From the NCBI GenBank assembly GCA_000405605.1, contig ASPA01000062.1, positions 1-12,615 of the forward strand: 12,615 bases of DNA, in the 5' to 3' direction. Positions 1 to 6,801 of the stretch are shown here, piece by piece. A program made the translations under genes and the position numbers. This DNA is from Atribacteria bacterium SCGC AAA255-G05. GTDB lineage: Bacteria; Atribacterota; Phoenicimicrobiia; Phoenicimicrobiales; Phoenicimicrobiaceae. The notes under the pieces were generated by a model that worked only from the letters and a program-made list of their open reading frames with translations, did not search any database and had not been told where the DNA came from. Position 1 is the first letter of the stretch. Every line of letters begins with the position of its first letter.

Positions 1-44
1 TTTCTTAAGTCAAACTCCAGTATTTCTTAAGTCAAACTCCAGTA
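1..44. repeat. 22-bp direct tandem repeat, two copies, iteron-like
   Basis: Two perfect adjacent copies of a 22-bp unit (1-22 and 23-44) that begins TTTCTTAAGT and ends CCAGTA. The array starts at the window edge, so more copies may lie to the left. A 22-bp period is about two helical turns and falls in the size range of plasmid iterons. The position just downstream of parAB makes a replication or partition role possible, but no Rep gene is visible in the window. Confidence 0.6.
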
Positions 45-154
45 ATCCTTAATATAAATTTAGATCGGTTTTGTTATTTTTTTTATAGAGGTTTCTTTAA
101 ACTATTATTAACTTCTTTACTTATTTAAAAACCCCTTTATTTATTTTAATGATG

Positions 155-223
155 TGCCGGAGAAGCAATAATAATAAGGTTTTTTCCTTAGTGTCCGATG
201 TTCGGACACTCTCTTTTATATCC
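155..223 (-). pseudogene. Duplicated internal fragment of parB with palindrome
   Basis: This 69-bp stretch aligns without gaps to 478-546 inside parB, 62 of 69 bases identical by eye. Read on the minus strand it gives DIKESVRTSDT, then a six-leucine run and R, matching parB residues about 193-214. Six of the seven differences cluster between the palindrome and the leucine run, while the palindrome itself is unchanged. It lies just downstream of the parB stop and has no start codon of its own, so it is not a gene. It could be debris of a second parB copy, or a kept copy of a binding site. A second small inverted repeat, TAAGG-T6-CCTTA (175-190), adjoins the palindrome. Confidence 0.6.
190..210. 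promoter_or_regulatory. Perfect palindrome downstream of parB, candidate parS-like site
   Basis: The core is GTGTCCGAtgtTCGGACAC (191-209); here one further A-T pair extends it to 9-bp arms. The same core occurs inside parB at 514-532. It is not the canonical Soj/Spo0J parS (TGTTTCACGTGAAACA), which I did not find in the window. No long T-run follows on either strand, so a terminator is less likely than a protein-binding site. Confidence 0.4.
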
Positions 224-233
224 AGTATTTTTA

Positions 234-1121
234 TTATTTATTTAGAATATTTAATACTTGATGAATGGCGTCTGTTATTTCAGACTGTTCTACCTCAGAT
301 TTTCTAAATTTTATTTTTAAAATAAACTCTCTTCCAGGAGATTCAAATTTATATTCATAGTATTTAGGTCTTCCTTTTTTGTCTTTAGATTTTTTGAGTT
401 TCATTTTTGCTTCTCGAACCGTTAATTTTCCTTCCCTTGTTTGTCTGTAGAATTCCCTTATATTTTTTTCATCACTTTGCCGGAGAAGCAACAATAATAA
501 GGATTTTGGCACTGTGTCCGATGTTCGGACACTCTCTTTTATATCCTGAGGAAGTTTAAGTAAAGAAAGCATTTCATTCACATAACTTTTAGGAAGTCCT
601 AATTCTCTTGAGGCCTCTCTTTGAGAATAGTTTGGGTTGTCCATTCTTTTTCTACTGATCAAGGCTTGGATTGAATCTGCTTCTTCAAGTGGTGGAAGGT
701 CCTGCCTTTGGATGTTTTCAATTAACTGATGAATAAGCCGGGTGTTACTATCAATATTTTTAATAATACAGGGCAATTCTTGAAGGTCGGATAATTTAGC
801 CGCTTTATATCTGCGCTCGCCACTGATTATTTTAAAGCAATCTTCAGCTTCTATATATTCAACGGTAATTGGCTGTAGGAGTCCATGTTTTTTAATGGAT
901 TCTGCTAATTCATTTAATCTTTTCTGATTTAAACTTTTCCTTGGTTGTTCGGGATCTAATTTTATTCTGGATATTTCAATAATTCTGGCGCCGGAAAGAC
1001 CCTTTGTTCCTTCTCTAATACCCTTTTTCTCTTTTGTGATAATTTCTTCTTCCTGGATTGGAAGGGAATCAAAAGTATCTTTGGCGAATTTTCTTAAAAT
1101 AACTTCCTTTTTTTTAGTCAT
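234..1121 (-). CDS. parB: ParB/Spo0J-family chromosome or plasmid partition protein
   Basis: A 295-residue centromere-binding partition protein, expected to load on parS as a CTP-dependent clamp and to stimulate the ParA ATPase. The ParB N-terminal domain spans about residues 50-150, with the CTP-binding motif GERRYKAAK (101-109) and the second conserved box ENIQRQDLPPLEEA (135-148). A helix-turn-helix follows (about 166-187, SQREASRELGLPKSYV). The C-terminal part (about 250-295) is expected to dimerise. The ATG start at 1121 is supported by AGGAG 12 bases upstream. The gene overlaps the end of parA by 8 bases, so the two are probably translationally coupled. Unusually, the coding sequence contains a palindrome (514-532) that is duplicated just downstream of the stop. 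Family assignment is firm; plasmid or chromosomal class is not. Confidence 0.93.
   Translation of the reverse strand: MTKKKEVILRKFAKDTFDSLPIQEEEIITKEKKGIREGTKGLSGARIIEISRIKLDPEQPRKSLNQKRLNELAESIKKHGLLQPITVEYIEAEDCFKIISGERRYKAAKLSDLQELPCIIKNIDSNTRLIHQLIENIQRQDLPPLEEADSIQALISRKRMDNPNYSQREASRELGLPKSYVNEMLSLLKLPQDIKESVRTSDTVPKSLLLLLLRQSDEKNIREFYRQTREGKLTVREAKMKLKKSKDKKGRPKYYEYKFESPGREFILKIKFRKSEVEQSEITDAIHQVLNILNK
514..532. promoter_or_regulatory. Palindrome inside parB, candidate parS-like site
   Basis: GTGTCCGAtgtTCGGACAC, with 8-bp perfect arms around a 3-base spacer, encodes residues about 197-203 (SVRTSDT) of ParB. The segment aligns with ordinary ParB sequence of other species without an insertion, so it is not an inserted palindromic element. 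Location inside parB has precedent: one Bacillus subtilis parS site lies in spo0J. The function here is inference. Confidence 0.4.
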
Positions 1122-1908
1122 GATTTATAAACTCCTGAGCTAATTTTCGATAGGTTTCTGCTTGTTCTGAAGAAGGTAAATAATAAGTAATCGGTTTTTT
1201 TATAGTAGTTGCCTCAGCATATTTAACACTGTTCGTTATCTCTATTTTAAATACCTTATCTTTAAAACCCTCTAAAACAGTGTCGTGGTAAACCTCTTCC
1301 AGCTTCCTTCTTCCGACAAACTTATTTATAATATAGCCCATTATTTCGAGCTTGGGATTTGCCCTTTTCCTTATCTTGGTTATAGCACCTCTTAAATAAG
1401 CTGTCCCTTTAACGGCCCATTCCTGACACTCTAAAGGTATAATAACCTCATCTGCGGCCACCAGGCCAATTCTAGTGGCCAGGCCTAAACTTGGAGGACA
1501 GTCAATGAGTATATAATTATAGAATTCTTTTAAGCCTTTTAATTTATCAGCTAAAAAATACTGGGCATCCGGCTCTCCGGCCAGTTGCAAATCTATTTTA
1601 CTTAACTCTATATTGGAAGGGACAATGTCTATGTTTTGAAAAGAGGTTTTTTGGATAACCTTGGCAATATCAAGGTCATTATCTAAAAAGAGGTCGGCAA
1701 CGGTAAATTTAAGATCGTAGATATCTTCTAAAAATGAAGAGGAAAGATTTCCCTGCTGGTCCAAGTCTATAAGGAGAATCTTTTTGTTCTTTTCAGCCAA
1801 GGCTCCGGAGAGATTAAAAGTGATGTTGGTCTTTCCCACTCCTCCCTTTTGATTGGTAACGGCAATAACTTTAGGTCTTTTAATTTTCTGGGTATTTCCC
1901 TTATTCAT
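1114..1908 (-). CDS. parA: ParA/Soj-family partition ATPase
   Basis: A 264-residue P-loop ATPase of the MinD/ParA superfamily that binds DNA nonspecifically when ATP-bound and positions ParB-parS complexes. Visible motifs: deviant Walker A KGGVGKT (21-27), Walker A' region DLDQQGN (48-54) and Walker B DCPPS (136-140). There is no N-terminal helix-turn-helix extension, so it resembles Soj-type proteins more than the long P1/F-type ParA that self-represses through its own HTH. The ATG at 1908 has only a weak Shine-Dalgarno, but the next residues lead directly into the conserved VIAVTNQKGG strand. It lies 82 bases after the MerR-like gene and overlaps parB by 8 bases; the three probably form one operon from the promoter at 2259-2287. 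An inverted repeat between the MerR-like gene and parA may control it. Confidence 0.94.
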   Translation of the reverse strand: MNKGNTQKIKRPKVIAVTNQKGGVGKTNITFNLSGALAEKNKKILLIDLDQQGNLSSSFLEDIYDLKFTVADLFLDNDLDIAKVIQKTSFQNIDIVPSNIELSKIDLQLAGEPDAQYFLADKLKGLKEFYNYILIDCPPSLGLATRIGLVAADEVIIPLECQEWAVKGTAYLRGAITKIRKRANPKLEIMGYIINKFVGRRKLEEVYHDTVLEGFKDKVFKIEITNSVKYAEATTIKKPITYYLPSSEQAETYRKLAQEFINHD

Positions 1909-1922
1909 GGTTATATTTTATC

Positions 1923-1960
1923 TTAACCCTGTTAAGTGAGTATCTACTAAGCAGGGTTAA
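1923..1960. promoter_or_regulatory. 9-bp inverted repeat upstream of parA, possible operator
   Basis: TTAACCCTG (1923-1931) and CAGGGTTAA (1952-1960) are perfect inverted repeats separated by 20 bases, so the arm centres lie 29 bases apart. They sit 15 bases upstream of the parA start, between it and the MerR-like gene. No T-run follows on the minus strand, which argues against a terminator for the upstream gene. An operator for the MerR-like protein or ParB, or an mRNA hairpin, would fit. Confidence 0.45.
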
Positions 1961-1990
1961 TCCTTTTTAAATTTTAGATGGAGTACCGGC

Positions 1991-2221
1991 TTAAGAATTA
2001 TTTAGACTTTCCATTGCTTTTTGATAGGCAATCTTATGCTTAAAGCCCTGCTTCAAAAATTTCCATATTATCTGGATTTTGCGAAAGTCTTCTTCTGTAT
2101 ATTCTCTCATCTCTAAATCGCCCCTGGTTATTTTTTTGGGATTAATATAACCTTTTTGTTCCAGGTAATAAAGTTTGTGTCTGGGAATATTTATTTTTTT
2201 CAGAACATCTGAGGTTTGCAT
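1991..2221 (-). CDS. Small MerR-like helix-turn-helix regulator
   Basis: A 76-residue protein that is almost entirely a MerR-type winged helix-turn-helix: TSDVLKKINIPRHKLYYLEQKG (first two helices), a short wing around ITRGDLEMREYTEEDFRKI, then helices ending QGFKHKIAYQKAM. It lacks the dimerising coiled coil and effector domain of full-size MerR proteins. A GTG three codons upstream (2230) is in frame, but AGGTG lies 6 bases before the ATG at 2221 and nothing suitable precedes the GTG, so I chose the ATG. It is the first gene of the likely merR-like/parA/parB operon and follows a strong promoter by about 40 bases. A role in controlling the partition operon is inference from position; an excisionase-like DNA-bending role is an alternative, since the two folds are related. 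Confidence 0.8.
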   Translation of the reverse strand: MQTSDVLKKINIPRHKLYYLEQKGYINPKKITRGDLEMREYTEEDFRKIQIIWKFLKQGFKHKIAYQKAMESLNNS

Positions 2222-2258
2222 TTCTTTCACCTATAAGAATATAGATTTATTTTTCTAC

Positions 2259-2287
2259 AGTTTAACTTAAAAAAAATGATGTGTCAA
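2259..2287 (-). promoter_or_regulatory. Sigma70-type promoter of the partition operon
   Basis: Read on the minus strand: TTGACA (2282-2287), a spacer of exactly 17 bases rich in T, then TAAACT (2259-2264). The -35 is consensus and the -10 matches at four positions. Transcription would start near 2252, giving a leader of about 30 bases before the MerR-like start codon. Confidence 0.65.
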
Positions 2288-2330
2288 ATATAAAATTAAA
2301 AATTAAATAAGAAATTTTATTTAGAGTTGT

Positions 2331-3131
2331 TTATAAATTAAGTAAATGCCTAAGCTTTGTCCATAAAGGCAATAGTAAAGCAATTGTAGAAATTAAACTT
2401 TCAACGTGCGTTAATACAGCTTTAATAATTGAGTTTTGCCTCTTTTCCTTATTCAACAAAGATTGTTTGGTTAGAAATGAAATTAGTTCAATGATTTGAT
2501 TTTTTGTATCATTATTAAGTTTAGTCTCAGAAATAACTGCTTCAGTAAATTCCTTCACTGCTTTTGTAAGTTCTTCATTCCCGGAATTCTTAATTTTGCT
2601 CATTGTAATATCAATTTGTTTTACCTCCGCAGTATTAATGGCCCCAATAACGCTTCTATCTACATTAATATTATTAAATATTAATGTGCTATTTGTTATA
2701 CTTACGTTTTTTTTATTATCTTTCTCTTTAGGCATCATTTTTAAGCATAAATTTGCAGAGTATTCAGCAATATTATATACAGAACCAGCATATATAGAAC
2801 CAACATCATTATTGTTCTTCTTATCACGCATTGTGCCACAGAATTTAAATTCAAAGCTATTATCAAACAGATTTTTAATTCCTTTATACCAACGTATTTC
2901 TGGGTCATTTTCATTAATAATCTCTTTGTAATTTTTAACTTGGTCCACTTCCAAAAGTTTTTCACCCGCAATACAAGCTAATTGTTTAAAACGTTGTGTA
3001 ACTGTTTTATGCATACCTCCTGCGATACGCCAATATTCACCTGAATCTCCCCATTGAACGTCAATTCTTGAAGACTGAAGAGCATCTTTTAGTTTAAAGA
3101 ATTCTTCTTCCAGTTCTTTCCAACTTAACAT
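2331..3131 (-). CDS. Uncharacterised protein with C-terminal hydrophobic helix
   Basis: A 266-residue protein I do not recognise by name. The N-terminal part (1-135) is mixed alpha/beta, rich in aromatic and charged residues, with a conserved-looking GSIYAGSVYNIAEYSANLCLKM (112-132). Residues 143-225 form a beta-like stretch (VSITNSTLIFNNINVDRSVI, then GAINTAEVKQID) followed by amphipathic helices (about 185-225). A basic segment (227-234) precedes a hydrophobic helix (about 243-258), a possible membrane anchor. The layout, a polar repeat-like strand region, a helical bundle and a terminal hydrophobic helix, recalls accessory proteins near bacterial defence genes; that comparison is from memory and weak. 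The ATG at 3131 has AAGGTGG 4 bases upstream, a good ribosome binding site. It lies directly downstream of the recombinase remnant and has no clear promoter of its own. Confidence 0.75.
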   Translation of the reverse strand: MLSWKELEEEFFKLKDALQSSRIDVQWGDSGEYWRIAGGMHKTVTQRFKQLACIAGEKLLEVDQVKNYKEIINENDPEIRWYKGIKNLFDNSFEFKFCGTMRDKKNNNDVGSIYAGSVYNIAEYSANLCLKMMPKEKDNKKNVSITNSTLIFNNINVDRSVIGAINTAEVKQIDITMSKIKNSGNEELTKAVKEFTEAVISETKLNNDTKNQIIELISFLTKQSLLNKEKRQNSIIKAVLTHVESLISTIALLLPLWTKLRHLLNL

Positions 3132-3170
3132 AAAACCACCTTAAATTTAGACATCATATGCCAGTCGCTT

Positions 3171-3247
3171 AATTACCACTTATTTAAAAATTCTCTGATG
3201 GTATCTTCCGGAGATAGATTGAGATAAGTTTCAGTAGTGGCCAATAT
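3171..3247 (-). pseudogene. Remnant of a tyrosine recombinase 3' end
   Basis: Read on the minus strand this gives ATTETYLNLSPEDT, then IREFLNKW and a stop, matching the last 22 residues of the intact recombinase encoded at 9746-10273. The two 77-bp copies (3171-3247 and 9744-9820) are in the same orientation and identical at 67 positions. Within the codons, six changed codons are synonymous and two change the residue (T/I and T/A), so the ancestor evolved as a coding sequence. The recombinase homology stops abruptly next to the AT palindrome at 3243-3258. It retains the catalytic tyrosine codon and nothing else of the active site. Confidence 0.85.
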
Positions 3248-3258
3248 TTTAAAATATT
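3243..3258. repeat. 16-bp perfect AT palindrome at the remnant junction
   Basis: AATATTTTAAAATATT is a perfect inverted repeat lying exactly where recombinase homology ends and the toxin-antitoxin flank begins. It is purely A/T, so chance is a real possibility. It is not a conventional terminator because it has no GC stem. Confidence 0.35.
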
Positions 3259-3266
3259 GAAACCCT

Positions 3267-3563
3267 TTAACCCTTTTTCGTTCCTTTAGCCACAAAATCA
3301 ATTTTTAAAACTGCCCCGCAAGCTTCTGCTATTTTATTTAAAAGAGGCATGCTATAACTTTTATAATCAGAATTTTCATAGCGCGAGATCGCTGATTTGG
3401 TAGTATGTGTTCGTTTGGCCAAAGCATCTTGCGTTAAATTTGCTCGATGACGGATTCCGGCAATTTGTTCTCCAATACAAATATTTTGGTATTCCTCATC
3501 GAATTTCTCGCGAAATTCTTTATTTTCCATTAATTTATCCATATAAGTTTTAGTTTTTTTCAT
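3267..3563 (-). CDS. higA: HigA-like XRE-family antitoxin
   Basis: A 98-residue protein with an N-terminal helical lead and an XRE/Cro helix-turn-helix at about 33-85 (GEQIAGIRHRANLTQDALAK, then TTKSAISRYE, then MPLLNKIAEACGAVLKIDF). Size and layout match antitoxins that follow HigB/Gp49-type toxins. It should neutralise the upstream-encoded toxin and repress the operon by binding the palindrome at 3977-3994. The ATG at 3563 lies inside the toxin gene; the two overlap by 14 bases, so translation is likely coupled. The gene ends 20 bases before the recombinase remnant. Confidence 0.88.
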   Translation of the reverse strand: MKKTKTYMDKLMENKEFREKFDEEYQNICIGEQIAGIRHRANLTQDALAKRTHTTKSAISRYENSDYKSYSMPLLNKIAEACGAVLKIDFVAKGTKKG

Positions 3564-3957
3564 AATAAATTCCCTCTTTTAATCTATTAGTGTAAGCATT
3601 TTTTACATTCTTGGCTTTCCCTAGATCTCTTTTACTTACTTTCTGTGATTTCTTTCTATAAGCATTAGTAATAATTATTTTTTTCCCTTCATAGAAGAAG
3701 CTAAAGAATCGATGATCTAAGGGTTTAAACTCAAATATATTTTCTTTTGAGTCCACTTTCCTAAATTTTGTTTTATTAAAGAGTATGCCATGATCTGCAA
3801 TATATTTTACCAGGGCGGCTAGCTTAACTTGTACCTCCAAAGATTCTTTCTCTAAGTATTCTTTGGCCGGCATTTCCCCGGTTTCAGTGAAATAAAATTC
3901 TACCTGGAACTTTTCTCCCTGGTAGAAAATATAATCTTCTTTTTTGGGCAATGGCAT
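3550..3957 (-). CDS. higB: HigB/phage Gp49-like type II toxin (RelE superfamily)
   Basis: A 135-residue toxin of the HigB (Gp49-like) family within the RelE/ParE superfamily; members are usually ribosome-dependent mRNA endonucleases. Characteristic pattern: IFEFK (74-78), DHRFFSFFYEGKKIIITNAY (81-100), then the basic run RKKSQKVSKRDLGKAKNV. Toxin before antitoxin is the typical hig order. The ATG at 3957 has GAAGGAG 5 bases upstream. The promoter and operator lie at 3975-4003, and the -35 box is only 27 bases from the stop of the restriction gene res, so the pair has its own transcription unit right behind the R-M operon. Whether it is active cannot be judged from sequence, but nothing is truncated. 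Confidence 0.88.
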   Translation of the reverse strand: MPLPKKEDYIFYQGEKFQVEFYFTETGEMPAKEYLEKESLEVQVKLAALVKYIADHGILFNKTKFRKVDSKENIFEFKPLDHRFFSFFYEGKKIIITNAYRKKSQKVSKRDLGKAKNVKNAYTNRLKEGIYYEKN

Positions 3958-3974
3958 AAAACTCCTTCAACATA

Positions 3975-4003
3975 AAGTTAGCATATGTGCTAACACATGT
4001 CAA
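3975..4003 (-). promoter_or_regulatory. Toxin-antitoxin promoter with overlapping operator
   Basis: On the minus strand TTGACA (3998-4003), a 17-base spacer and TAACTT (3975-3980) form a sigma70-type promoter. The palindrome GTTAGCA-TATG-TGCTAAC (3977-3994) covers the -10 box and most of the spacer, and a further partial half-site (TGTTAGCACA) overlaps it. Binding by the HigA-like protein here would block RNA polymerase, the classic conditional autoregulation of such operons. Confidence 0.7.
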
Positions 4004-4029
4004 CAAAAATATTATTGTGAAAATCTATT

Positions 4030-6801
4030 TTAATTTATTATATCCTGATATTTTTCTTTAAATTTATTATTATGATCTTTGTTAAAAAATGGCAGACCAA
4101 TTAAGCTATATTTTTTATTTTCAGCTTTTAATAGTTTGGTTTTTCCGTATTTTTCTGAAATTTGCTCTAAAAAATCTTCTTTCCAACCTTCTTTCCCTGA
4201 CTTAAAAGTACCATCATCCCCGAGATATTCATTTCCTTTTGGTTCAATAAAAATCTGATAATATAAATTACCTTTTTTGCCTTTCAAAAATAGTAAAAAG
4301 TCCGGCTCAAATCCGCGACCTTGCTTAAAGTCATAGATTTTATACACTTCCTCGTTTCGGAGTAAATATACCTCGTCATATTTCTCTTCCAAATTCCCGA
4401 TTATTTTCTTCATAAATTCCATCAATTCTCTTTCTTCACTTGTTCCATTGAAACTGTTTAATACATACCACTTATGTCGTTTTAATTCAGTTTCTAAGTT
4501 TTTACTTTCTTGATCGATAAGCACACTTTTTTCTTTTATATCTCCAAATAAATCTTCAAAAGAAAAAGGCGAAAAATTTTCAGTTCCCAGATATGGATTG
4601 GCAATTTCTTTGAGCTTTCTCGTAAAAGCATCAAAAAAATCCAATAACAATTCTAGTTTTATATCATTGCTTATATCGCTTAAATCGGTTTTATCTTTTG
4701 AAGTGATTATATCGATCTTAAAGTTGCCAATAAAATTATCTCCCATTATTTCGCCAACACTATTTATGCTTAACTCGTTCTGTAAATTATCAAAACGTAA
4801 AAGTGATAAATCTTTTGTTGCTTTTTTATTGATAGCTTTTGCAATAATATGTTTTTCAAAATCTTTTAATTTTTTACTGATTGTTTTGCTTTCTTTTACG
4901 GTGCTTTCTGCCAAAACTTCATCTTTTTCTTTGTCTAAAACGACTTGCTGTTCTTTCATTGCAAATTCTTTCGTTTTGTATTCAAAAACAAAATCCTTTT
5001 CAAGCTCCGAGAGTGTTTGTTTCCTTCTTTCCGGATTATCTATCTTTTCGTTCTTCCAAACCCTAATCTCTTTAAAAAAATCACTTTGTTTAAAATCATC
5101 TTTAAGTGCAAACTTTTTTATCTCGCGATTATCTTGAATAAATCCCTTATTTTTAAGTTCACGTTTTAATTCATCAAGATAGCGATAATCATCATCGCTG
5201 TGATAATAAAACTCTTCCAGCACTCTAAGCGGATTTTCCAGGCTATTATCAAATTTTCTCTTATTTTTTTCATATTCATTATAGGTAAATGGATAATAGC
5301 GCACACCCCGTCCGATAAGTTGTATTTCTTGTACGGTGGCTTGCCCTGCGGCTCTCTGCCCGTTTTGATGCTTTTCGTCACGTCCTTCATAAAGACGAAC
5401 TATGTCAAAAAGGTTTAAAACATCCCATCCTTCCGTCAATCGTTTAACCGTAAAGATTGCGCGGATATGGTTATTTTTATCTTCTAAACTATTAAGCAAT
5501 TGTTCCTGTTCCTCTGTTGTCTTTTCTTTGGTGGTTGCCTTGTTATCTTTTGAGTTAGTTATAATGCAATTTCTTTCGCTAAACTCATCTTTTACATAGT
5601 TCACAATCTCTCTAATACCAATTTTTTCATCTTTAATATACCGGAGCATTTGCTTAACACGGCTTTTACCTTGTTCGTAAACTTTAAATAAACTTGATTG
5701 ATCTTGTTTGATATTCCTTTCAATATTTTTAAGAAAATCAAAATCGGCCGATTTTAATTCGGTAATGAGCGATAAAAATTCTTCATAATCCTTTTTTGAT
5801 TCTTCAATAAGTTTACTTCTAAAAAGCATTACCGGTTTAAAATTAGAAATATTGTTTTTGAGTGCAATTTGGTGGCGATACCAATTGAAAAGTAAAGCGA
5901 GTAAAATTTTATCTTTCTTTATTAGTGATGTAGAAACGAGATTTATTTCTTTGGTATAGCCAGCTTTTAGAAAATCTACAAGTTCAAATTTGTATATTGT
6001 TTTTGTTCTATACTTTTCTATAACATCCGCATTTTTTGGTATGGTTGCTGTAAATTCTAATAATACATTTTTGTTTTCTGTTTCTTGTTCACTCTTGCCT
6101 TTTTTTAAGATTTTATTAAGCACCGTATTTTCCCAGCTTTTTTCAATATCTTTTTCGCTAGCGTTTTCTTTTAATTCCAACGGAAAATCCATTTCTATTT
6201 GTCCATTTCTTATTGTTGAGGCATTGAGATGGTGCGCTTCATCACCAATCATCACTAAATCCTTTTTCTGTAGATCTTCGAGCGTAACCGAATTTTCTCT
6301 TGCTAAATAAACCGCATTATGAAGTTTATGAATTGAAGTAAATTTAATTTGTATATCATCTATATTATCGAAAGTCTCCACCTTTCGAATATTTATTATT
6401 TTATCGTCAATCACAATATTTTGGCGAAAAAGGTACTTAGTGTGGTTTTTATTGATAAAATTATTTTCGGTTTTATCAACGATATTGTTTTGATTGACGA
6501 AGAAAATAAAATACCGGTAGCCTTTTTTATAATAATACAAAATTAAAGCCGCCATGAGCATGGTTTTCCCGGTACCGGTAGCCATGTTGAACATAAGGTG
6601 ATTCGGTTCAACTGAATTTTCTTTGTTTCTTAATTCCTCATTTGTTAAAAAAAGCTCAAGTGCTTTTTCCTGCCAGGTCCATAAAGTATATTTCAAGTTC
6701 TCTAAAATATAAGAGGGGATCTTTGGTTTTATTACTCCATATTCATAGGCTTTTTCTCGAACGACAGAATAAAGAAAAGGTTGATCGGTTGAGTAGTTCA
6801 T
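4030..6801 (-). CDS. res: Type III restriction enzyme, Res subunit (SF2 helicase-nuclease)
   Basis: A 923-residue Res subunit that, with Mod, translocates or senses along DNA using ATP and cuts near unmodified recognition sites. Superfamily 2 helicase motifs are all visible: Walker A ATGTGKT (74-80), DEAH (187-190), TAT (251-253), TEGWDV (456-461) and QLIGRGVR (494-501). A long charged helical linker follows. The C-terminal PD-(D/E)xK nuclease is intact: PD at 833-834 and ExK at 853-855 (IFIEPKG). Length is usual for the family. The ATG at 6801 overlaps the mod stop as ATGA, so it is translationally coupled to mod. No frameshift or loss of key residues is seen, so it should be functional. Confidence 0.96.
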   Translation of the reverse strand: MNYSTDQPFLYSVVREKAYEYGVIKPKIPSYILENLKYTLWTWQEKALELFLTNEELRNKENSVEPNHLMFNMATGTGKTMLMAALILYYYKKGYRYFIFFVNQNNIVDKTENNFINKNHTKYLFRQNIVIDDKIINIRKVETFDNIDDIQIKFTSIHKLHNAVYLARENSVTLEDLQKKDLVMIGDEAHHLNASTIRNGQIEMDFPLELKENASEKDIEKSWENTVLNKILKKGKSEQETENKNVLLEFTATIPKNADVIEKYRTKTIYKFELVDFLKAGYTKEINLVSTSLIKKDKILLALLFNWYRHQIALKNNISNFKPVMLFRSKLIEESKKDYEEFLSLITELKSADFDFLKNIERNIKQDQSSLFKVYEQGKSRVKQMLRYIKDEKIGIREIVNYVKDEFSERNCIITNSKDNKATTKEKTTEEQEQLLNSLEDKNNHIRAIFTVKRLTEGWDVLNLFDIVRLYEGRDEKHQNGQRAAGQATVQEIQLIGRGVRYYPFTYNEYEKNKRKFDNSLENPLRVLEEFYYHSDDDYRYLDELKRELKNKGFIQDNREIKKFALKDDFKQSDFFKEIRVWKNEKIDNPERRKQTLSELEKDFVFEYKTKEFAMKEQQVVLDKEKDEVLAESTVKESKTISKKLKDFEKHIIAKAINKKATKDLSLLRFDNLQNELSINSVGEIMGDNFIGNFKIDIITSKDKTDLSDISNDIKLELLLDFFDAFTRKLKEIANPYLGTENFSPFSFEDLFGDIKEKSVLIDQESKNLETELKRHKWYVLNSFNGTSEERELMEFMKKIIGNLEEKYDEVYLLRNEEVYKIYDFKQGRGFEPDFLLFLKGKKGNLYYQIFIEPKGNEYLGDDGTFKSGKEGWKEDFLEQISEKYGKTKLLKAENKKYSLIGLPFFNKDHNNKFKEKYQDIIN

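Noticed and set aside
190..210. Rho-independent terminator of the partition operon
   Set aside because: The stem is good, but no run of Ts follows on the minus strand, and the same palindrome occurs inside parB where a terminator would be harmful.
155..546. In-frame palindromic element inserted into parB, of the kind known in Rickettsia
   Set aside because: The parB region aligns to ordinary ParB proteins without an insertion, so the repeat is native parB sequence and the downstream copy is derived from it.
2496..2971. Open frames on both strands within the 266-residue gene
   Set aside because: The main frame has a good ribosome binding site and full length; the others overlap it entirely and translate to hydrophobic low-complexity sequence.
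4598..5599. Several plus-strand open frames of 60-180 codons across the res gene
   Set aside because: They lie antisense to the conserved helicase and linker sequence of res, have low-complexity S/L/F-rich translations and no recognisable motifs; they are shadow frames of an AT-rich gene.
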